Positions 56,420 to 64,000 of a DNA stretch of 64,000 bases are shown piece by piece (within the stretch, counting starts at the first letter, position 1; every line of letters starts with the position of its first letter). The translations under genes were made by a program, and so were the position numbers. The notes beneath the pieces were generated by a model. It did no database searches. It saw nothing but the letters and a program-made list of their open reading frames with translations, and was not told the origin of the DNA. Source of the DNA: Rhodamnia argentea (lineage: Eukaryota > Streptophyta > Magnoliopsida > Myrtales > Myrtaceae); NCBI RefSeq assembly GCF_020921035.1, contig NC_063155.1, forward strand, positions 2,403,001-2,467,000, in the 5' to 3' direction.

Positions 56420-59400
56420 ATGACCTCGGTCGGCGACGGCAACGGCAACGGCGGAGAACCCAGTGCGCCGATTCCCAATGCCAATTCCATTCCTACTGGA
56501 ACCCTGCCTTCCGATCGCGAATTCTCACGCTCTCCGTCCCCCGGTAAGCCAAAAAAACCTTCATTTGTGGTTGCGGACTGTTCTGTGAAAGTATTGTGAG
56601 GAGTTATGAAATTTTGCAACTCCATGCGTACAGGTTTCGCTGCTTTGCTTCCAAATTTGCGGATGATTTTCTCATTTTGAATGTGTTTCAGCACGATTTT
56701 TCTAAATTGTGAGCAATATTTGGGAAAAAAACATCTCTTTGCTTCTATACAATTGTTCGGAGGACCTCGTTGAGTTGGATTTTCTTGGCAGGGTTGTCCC
56801 TAGTTCTCAAGGAAAAGTGAAGTTTATAAACTGATTGGTTATGGCAGTAAATTAGGGGATGCGTCTGCGTGTGAATGTGTTTCGTCATGATTGTTTCAGT
56901 TGTGTTATCTGAGCTGCTCTGATATGCTTTGTTGCTGTTGACAGAATCAGGTGACATGATGGAAGGAGAGACCTTGGACGAGCTTTATGTAGAAAGCACA
57001 ATGCAGTTCGATGATACTGCCCCATTAGATGGTGCATTTGAGACTCAGATCCTAGATACCGGTGGAGAGACCCAATTGGTCGATTTTGGCGGTGAAACTC
57101 AAGTAATTGAGTGCGAAGATGGCATCGGGAATGTTGAGACACAGCTCTTATTAGATGCATGTGATACTCAAATTGCCTTTGATAGTCATAGTGAAGATAC
57201 TGGGGGAACTGAAGTCCTGGGTTCTGATGATGAGATATCAGATGGTGGTTTGCACGGAAAAGGTGGTTATTCTAGAGATGAGAAGAAGATGTCCTGCAGT
57301 TCTCTTAGCAAGGATAGCGAGACCAGGGAGCAATCCACTGCTTTAACCGATGAACCGTGCAGTTCAGGTGAGCTTGTTCAGATTCTACCTGAGCATTACG
57401 TCTAATTGCTTTTGTAATCTATGCAAATGACTTTATACTTTTTATGGCCGTCTCTTCTGCCTAGTTGCTTGGTGGATTTGTTTTTGTTTATTGCATTTCA
57501 TGGATTCTTTGTTGGTTGGGAAATCATCCCAGAAATATCATCATTGTGAAGATTGATGCAGGGAGACCTTTTACTGGATGCTCATTTAGATATATTATCT
57601 TGTGTACTTGCCCACTTTGAAAACCTGCTAGTTCAGCAATGAATCCACTTAATAGCTGTGTCTTGTTTTCTCTTGAGTTTTATCATTTCCTCTTGAGTCT
57701 GGCATTCTGTTGTTGCTTAGCTTTTATTTCTATTGTACCACCATGGTATGAAGGTACCGCAACATAGGTGGTGAGCCGCATGTTTTCACTCTCACGCGGA
57801 AACCTTACATGCTATTTTCCTTGTAAAACAAATCGCATAGGTGAAATTTGTGTCTGGCAATGAATTTAACCCCTGCCAAGAATGACAATCAGCTTTTTAA
57901 GATTCCTGGCTTTCGCTTTTGAGTGAATTATTTGCGTTGCCGTCATCACTTCTCCTTGTTATGGTGTGCCATGTCAAACAGTATTAATATTCTTTTTGCT
58001 GGAATGTCTGATAGTATTCTTGAGACTGGAAAGATGATTGATTAACCCTCTTTGCTTGGCAGGGAATTGTAATTCCAAAATGCCAATTTCCAGCTTAGGT
58101 CCTTATAAGTATGGTTGAATACTAAATCGGTGAATGTTCCGTTGCAGCTTTTCTTTAATAATTATTCACTTCCATTATGGTGCACCTGTGTTGTTCTCTG
58201 CCATTTCAGATCTTGATCATCTGTGCCAGTGTGATACAGATTAGGAAATTGTTCCTCTTTCGAACTTGATGTCTTAGTTTGTTAATAATGGTTTATCTTA
58301 TGGTATGTCAGTGCTCCTTTCATGTAATTGTTGCAGTGCTTCCTTGTTCTTTATCCTGTTCTTATCTTGTTTAGGTGCTGTCAGAAGGGGATTTACTTCA
58401 ATTCGTGTGGCATCTCTCCGAGCATCTGGTTTAGCTGCTCGCAGCATGTACCTGAACGGTGCTAGCAGTTTGTCATGTTCTCTGCTGAGCACGAGGCAGT
58501 CTTCAGAAGAACAGGCTAGTGATGATAATGGGGCATCTTTCCGCGGTGCTTATATCAAATCCGGTGAAGAATTTGATCAGGAATGTGATGCTCAGACTTC
58601 TCTTGAGATTTCGAAGATGGAACATGGGAAGAAGTGCAAAATAGGGAGTGGTGCTGTTAGAAGACTCTTTGCAGAGGATGTTGTTGACAACATGCCTGAT
58701 GAGACATCTGACTTGAAGGAAGTTCCTCTTGGAAATGATCAACTTGCTGGATTAAGCTATGTAGAATCTCAAGAACCAGGAGATCTTTCACAGGCAAATG
58801 CACTTGATTTTGTTGACAGGTTTCTGAAGGACAATGTTGAGCAACTTCATGAAGAGCTTGACTTTGGAAAGACTGTTGGAAGAAAACCATTATCAATCAC
58901 GAGTGCAAAAGGGCCACAGAATTTGGCCAAGAGTGCAAGTAGAATAACTGTAAGAGCTGAGGTTTTTGACTGGGATGATGGACGCGAGGATGAGGGTGGT
59001 GGAGATATTTTCTGCAGGCGGAAGGAAGATTTCTTTGATGGTGGGAGCAGTAAGTGCAGATCCATAACCTTGCCCAGGAAGCACAGAAACAGAAAACAAG
59101 ATGGTAATGGAGATAAGGAGGAACCATCGAGTGCTCCCTGCACAACAACTGGCGTACTTCATTCTGATTCAGAAGCAATTCTGAGAATGGGTGGAAAATG
59201 TCAGATGATGGCCAAAGAGGCTGAAATGAATCATAAAAGGGATCTTACAAGTCAGTTGGATGAACAATCTAAGATAGATTCAAGAGACGACTTGGAGGCA
59301 ATTACTGGTGATGCTTGTGTGCCAGACATGCCCAGTGTAGGCTTTGACACTCAACTGGCTGCAGAGGCTATGGAAGAATTATGCCAGGGGGAGGCCCTTC

Positions 59401-61743
59401 CTAGGGAGGATAATTGTGATATCAGCATTTCTACAAGAAAGTTGAGGAGCACAAACAGAGATTATAATGAACAAATTAAGAAGTCGGCCATCACACTGCA
59501 GAAGCATTCTAAGGATAAGGAGACTTGCCACAGACCAGGAGACAAAACTCGCAAGTTGGAGATGACTGGCCTTACTGCCAATAGGAACAAAAAGTCGAAT
59601 AAATTGCCTTCCAAGAACTTACAGCCTAAAAACAGGGAATCTCTTCGAAGACGCCAAGCTGGTGAGTTTGGTAAGCAGGGTGTCACCAGAACATCGAATG
59701 TAGGTACTTTCGCCAGCAAGCAGCAATTACTAGGCGAAGTTGGTTTATTTACACCCATTGCTAGTCGAACCAGATCTTCCTCAGCAGTAAATCACGTGCA
59801 AAGGACGGAAAGTTTATTATGTAACCACAAGAAAGCAACAGACGGTGCAGAGAATGTTGGGGTCTGTAAAAGGAAAAGAAGCAACCGAGAAAGAAGAAGT
59901 AGCAAAAAAAGTGAAGATGATTCAATGGTCAAGGCTAAAGGAAATTCACTGGAGCAATTCCTTGCAGTAGAAAGCAGCAAGAGGTCTGTTAGACAAAAAC
60001 GGATAAAAACTGATGCAACAAGTAAGGGTGATCTGGAAGTACAGTTGCCTACTCGAAATCCTGAAGCAGGACCAGAGAATGGCACTAGTGAGAGCACTTC
60101 GTTCAAGTTGAATAGGGAACTGTTGGCTGAAAGGTCAAATATGACTGACGCGATTCGGCAGTCTGAGACAAAAGGAGATGTTGGTGCTACATCATCCACT
60201 CAGAATATGGAAGCAAATGCCATGTTAGATCACACTCCAAGGGAAAAATGTAATGTAAATTCAGCTCGTACTACTCCTCTTAGCTGTTCAACGCCCTTCA
60301 ACGATGCTTCGCCAGTTTGTGTGGGAAATGGCTATATGAATCCATCATGCAAGAAGAACCTTTCGAGATCATACCTCAGGAATGAAATTAAGAGCTTAAA
60401 TGCATCAGGACCAGAACCTTCTTCAGCATATAAGGATATGCGGAAGAGGAGAGACATGAGTGATATTTGTGTCTTGTACAGCCACCACTTGGATGATGAC
60501 ATTGTCAAGCAGCAGAAAAAGGTATTAGCTGTGATTTTCTGATTTTTTTGCAAGGAATCAAATTTTGTTTAAGCTGTGTCTTATGCTTCTCTTCTACAGA
60601 TTTTGGCTCGTCTAGGAGCTTCTGCAGTGTCTTCTATTGCTGAAGCGACACATTTCATAACAGATGAATTCGTGCGTACAAGAAATATGTTAGAAGCAAT
60701 TGCTTCTGGAAAACCTGTAGTTACCCATTTATGGCTTGAGAGTTGTGGACAAGCTAACTGCTTTCTCGATGAGAGAAATTACATACTAAGAGATGCTAAG
60801 AAAGAGAAGCAATTCGGCTTTAGTATGCCTGTTTCATTGGCACGCGCATGCCAGCATCCACTTTTACTGGTAAGAGTTGATTCGTCTTTATCTAGGACAC
60901 TATAGGATCGTAATTATTTTGTCGGCACATTCAAATTAGTATCTCTGCAGGGCCGAAGAGTTTTGATCACCCCAAATGCAAAGCCTGGTAAAGACATAAT
61001 ATCAAGTCTAGTGAAAGCAGTTGGTGGCCAAGTATGTAGTACATATCTTCTCTGAAGCATTTATTATTTACAAGATGGTAATGTCAGTTCAATTCTCATG
61101 TTATGCTGACTTTTGAATGACTTCAGCCGGTAGAGAGAATTGGAAGATCTGCTGTGAAAGATGATAAAGTATTGGATGATTTGTTGATTTTATCCTGTGA
61201 AGACGACTACGACATGTGCCTTCCTTTCCTTGAGAAAGGTTAAGAGTGATGATTTTATTGAATTGTCCTTGTCCGTTTAAAAAGCAAAATATAGAGGCTT
61301 GACTATGTTCTCTTTGTACATGCAGGAGCAGCAGTATATAGTTCAGAGCTGCTGCTGAATGGAATAGTTACTCAAAAGCTGGAATACGAAAGGTGAGTTT
61401 CCTCAAATCTACTGCCCTGAACAAAGATGATTTGTTTGTGTGCAAGAAAGTTAGAGGGTGTTTTTTTCATCTGTCTTAGAATTTCTTTAGTCAACTAACT
61501 TCAACTGTCTACGTCACAAAGATGAAGGCCGGGCTCTGCTGTAGATTCTTGTTCTTTCATCTGTTTGACGTCATTCTATTGTCTGTATATCAATTATTTA
61601 AGTAGAGAACTTGCAATGAGTACTGAATTGCTTTACATGATTGCAGGCACCGTCTCTTTGCAGATCATGTTAAAAGAACTCGCTCTACAATTTGGCTGAA
61701 AAAAGATGGTAGCAATTTTGTTCCTGTAACCAAGCATAAATAG
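56420..61743 (+). CDS. Tandem-BRCT DNA-damage-response protein with N-terminal TQ cluster
   Basis: Eight exons: 56420-56543, 56945-57367, 58375-60521, 60600-60869, 60951-61031, 61127-61238, 61326-61392, 61647-61743. All junctions are GT-AG and phases agree, giving 1106 residues. Residues 70-120 carry five Thr-Gln sites (T75, T84, T93, T107, T116) in acidic repeats such as GGETQLVD, a likely ATM/ATR target cluster. The long middle (exon 3) is low-complexity and charged, with basic patches KRKRSNRERRSSKK and RQKRIK suited to nuclear import. The C-terminus holds two BRCT domains: about 883-975, with THFITDEFVRT and the conserved Trp943 in THLWLESC, and about 989-1095, with RRVLITPNAKPGKDII, VKAVGG and LILSCEDDYD. 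This layout recalls MDC1, PTIP and Rtt107 adaptors that bind phosphorylated histone or repair proteins. The gene looks intact. The exact orthologue is not established by eye. Confidence 0.88.
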
Positions 61744-62280
61744 AAGGGGTAAGCCTCTTCTGTTCTAACGCCTGCATGCATTGGCCTTGGCTTGATACCG
61801 TAGCTATGCAGTGTTTGTACATAGTATGCTGACTGAGTTCATACATGGTGTTCGAATGAAATTATTTATTTGTCTAGAACACTCTAATACTGAAGGGGGA
61901 GTTTAGGGCTACCATTCAATTGATTCTTTCTTGTTTTGCAATGAAATGGATTCTAAAGCTGCTGTCAAAATGGACTGCAATGAAAAAGAAAAATCCTACT
62001 TTTACTGGAATTACACTGTTAAATTTCCTGCAGCTTTTACTTAAATTTTCGGCATTCCTAAAGATGAAAAGATTGGAAAGTGTCAATTTCTTATGGTGTT
62101 TATTGAACTGTTGAAGATTATATTGGAAAACTCTTTTTTGGCCCCGGATTCCAAGTAATTGTTCATGAAAAGATAGTCCAATCTACATACCATTTGGCAG
62201 GTAAGAGTTTAAGCTGCCTATCCAATTCCAGTTAATGAGTAAGATAGCCGTTCTCATTGGATGGTACTTTTAGGTATCAT

Positions 62281-62424
62281 TTTTTTTTTTTTTTTTTTTG
62301 GTAAGGTAAGTATATATTGATCTTTCAAAAAGCTAGGTACAAGAAAACCGGACATAAAAACCATGAACTCAATATGGCACATCAAGTGACATAGGGAGTT
62401 CAACGGTGAACCGGCCGCAAGATA
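62281..62424 (-). mobile_element. Short retroposon (truncated LINE or SINE) with poly(A) tail
   Basis: Bracketed by TTTAGGTATCAT copies at 62269-62280 and 62425-62436 (up to 14 bp including the following TT). Read on the minus strand it is ~125 bp of sequence ending TATACTTACCTTACC and a run of about 19 A. It sits ~540 bp after the BRCT stop codon. Confidence 0.75.
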
Positions 62425-63409
62425 TTTAGGTATCATTTGGATTCATTTAACTTCATTAGAAACTGAATGTTGTTTTGTGGATAGGTCGTGCTGGAGAGCG
62501 ACAATTCGTAATAACATGAACATGACGAACTTATTGAGAGACCCTCAAAATTTGACAAGATACAGACACAAGTTAACTTGAAATTGATGTGGACTTGACA
62601 TGTTTTGATGCATATTAATAAAATAAGCGGTTTATCCTTGCTTGGGATGAAATTTGCTGTTCTGCTTCGGTCTGATTTGAACCGACGTAACATCCAAAGC
62701 CATGGCATGAATTTCCGACCCTTCTAATTCTAGGTACGTTCTTGTGAAAGCCCTTCCAATCTGCTTTTTTTTTTTTTTAATCATGAATTGAATTTTTACA
62801 AAATTATTGAACGATTGCGACGGGAGGTATGGAACACTTTGGTGCTGTACCGTTGTAGGTCGAATCGATTTGCTTCTCAAGGCATCTAACTTATCACTTA
62901 GTCATTCATGGATGGACTTTAAGGCTATTTGGCTGATCCATCTCGTTCCGTTTAATCCCAGCGAAATCCAATAAAGGCGTTGATACTTTATTTTCTCTTC
63001 CTTCCTTCTTCTCTTCAGAATTTCAAATGAGACTTTGCAATGTAACTGAAAATTATTTGGAGAATCAAATTCTTTAGCTAATACACAATTTCGCGTAATA
63101 TGCGCCTCATGAAGTGAATGCCATATGACGCCTGCGCAAGTCCGAGAAACAAATTAACTTATGATTGTGAACAATTCCCCATCAATTCAGTAGATGAGAC
63201 GTGCGTAGAAGCTTCGATGAAGGTGAACTTCATTTTCCAACCGAAGGTTCCTCATAACAATTTGAAAGTTATTCTTGTTGTCTTTTGTTAATTTAGGACA
63301 AGTTAAACAACTAGTGAAGCATCCAAATTTTACCCTCCGAACCAAAATCTTTTATAGGAAATGGTGCCTAATCTCCTCTTCACATTGCTAATCTATGAGG
63401 CATATATAT

Positions 63410-63411
<2 letters not shown>

Positions 63412-63474
<63 letters not shown>
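63412..63474. repeat. Compound (CT)n(AT)n microsatellite
   Basis: About 21 CT units followed directly by about 10 AT units. Confidence 0.95.
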
Positions 63475-64000
63475 GACCTCTCTTCACGTATTTAGTTAAG
63501 TTTTTGGGTTAGACATTCTAACGTGATACTAAAGTCATATACTATTCCAGTATTTCTTGTATGCGTGCCACCTTAACTTCAATATGTTATTTGCATAATT
63601 CTAGAATTGTCACCCACAACCTAGCGTCAGACTTAGATGTAGCGCTCACTTGACCTGCTGCTACTTGCTATATTGTCGTCTCATTATATGTTATGAGCCT
63701 AGATTGCAAAGTAAAGCTAGAGTTTCACTTGTAGATAAAGACCAGTCGCGATCTCAAATCAGAAGGGAGAGGACGATCCTCTGACTCCTACCCGACCACT
63801 GTTATGAAGGAAACCCTATTGCGGATCGTCACCGGCTCCACGAAACTGACCCCCTCCTCCAAGCTTCGGCAGTATTTAGAGCTCTAGTATGTATAGATCA
63901 GGTCAGCTTTGGAGAATATGTGGTGGAGATGACAGAAGGAACAAGTCGTTTTAGGCTCTTGGCTGTTGATCTTCTTGTCTCAATTGTGAAGTCTACGGGT

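Larger units (their letters stand above)
61744..64000. other. BRCT gene 3' region and gene-free right flank
   Basis: The first few hundred bases are probably 3' untranslated sequence. Nothing further looks coding; it contains the truncated retroposon at 62281 and the microsatellite at 63412. Confidence 0.4.

Noticed and set aside
1..64000. CRISPR arrays, operons or other bacterial features
   Set aside because: No regularly spaced direct repeats with unique spacers are visible, and the introns, plastid targeting and retroelements show a plant nuclear genome.

Overview
This is a nuclear genome window from a flowering plant, very probably a eudicot. The evidence is short GT-AG introns, a plastid-targeted acyl carrier protein, a classical arabinogalactan protein, and plant-type Ty3/gypsy, Ty1/copia, Mutator and hAT elements. 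The species cannot be read from the sequence.

The left two thirds (about 1-42,500) is a transposon island with no convincing host gene. A Mutator-like element (7932-30842) has ~600 bp terminal inverted repeats, a 10-bp target duplication and a decayed five-exon transposase on the minus strand. A 15.7-kb Ty3/gypsy element of the Tat type (10012-25686, minus strand, 956-bp LTRs, perfect 5-bp target duplication) is nested inside it. Besides gag-protease-RT-RNase H-second RNase H-integrase, the Ty3 element carries ~6.7 kb of extra genes on the opposite strand: two related plant-mobile-domain-like genes and a coiled-coil gene, two of the three with their own TATA box. Three foldback MITEs with the same GGGAAAAG ends and 9-10-bp duplications lie at 31.0, 33.9 and 41.0 kb. 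A decayed Ty1/copia element (34766-39990) has a CACTA target duplication and a Met-tRNA-type primer site.

The island lies between two diverged direct copies of one segment (about 890-3300 and 42,470-43,960). The left copy contains a 915-bp hAT-type insertion, and the right copy preserves the matching empty site.

The right third is genic and gives four host genes: a four-exon plastid acyl carrier protein (45788-48443, +) for fatty-acid synthesis; an AGP25/26/27-like arabinogalactan protein (50409-50831, -); a tRNA-Pro(AGG) (56062-56133, -); and an eight-exon, 1106-residue protein with C-terminal tandem BRCT domains and an N-terminal TQ cluster (56420-61743, +), likely a DNA-damage-response adaptor. 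Microsatellites, a second hAT-like MITE and two truncated retroposons lie between them.

The most unusual item is the antisense gene cassette inside the Ty3 element. The best structural evidence in the window is the set of target-site duplications, which fix the ends of the Ty3, copia, Mutator, hAT and MITE insertions and the order of nesting. All similarities were judged by eye; no database search was run.
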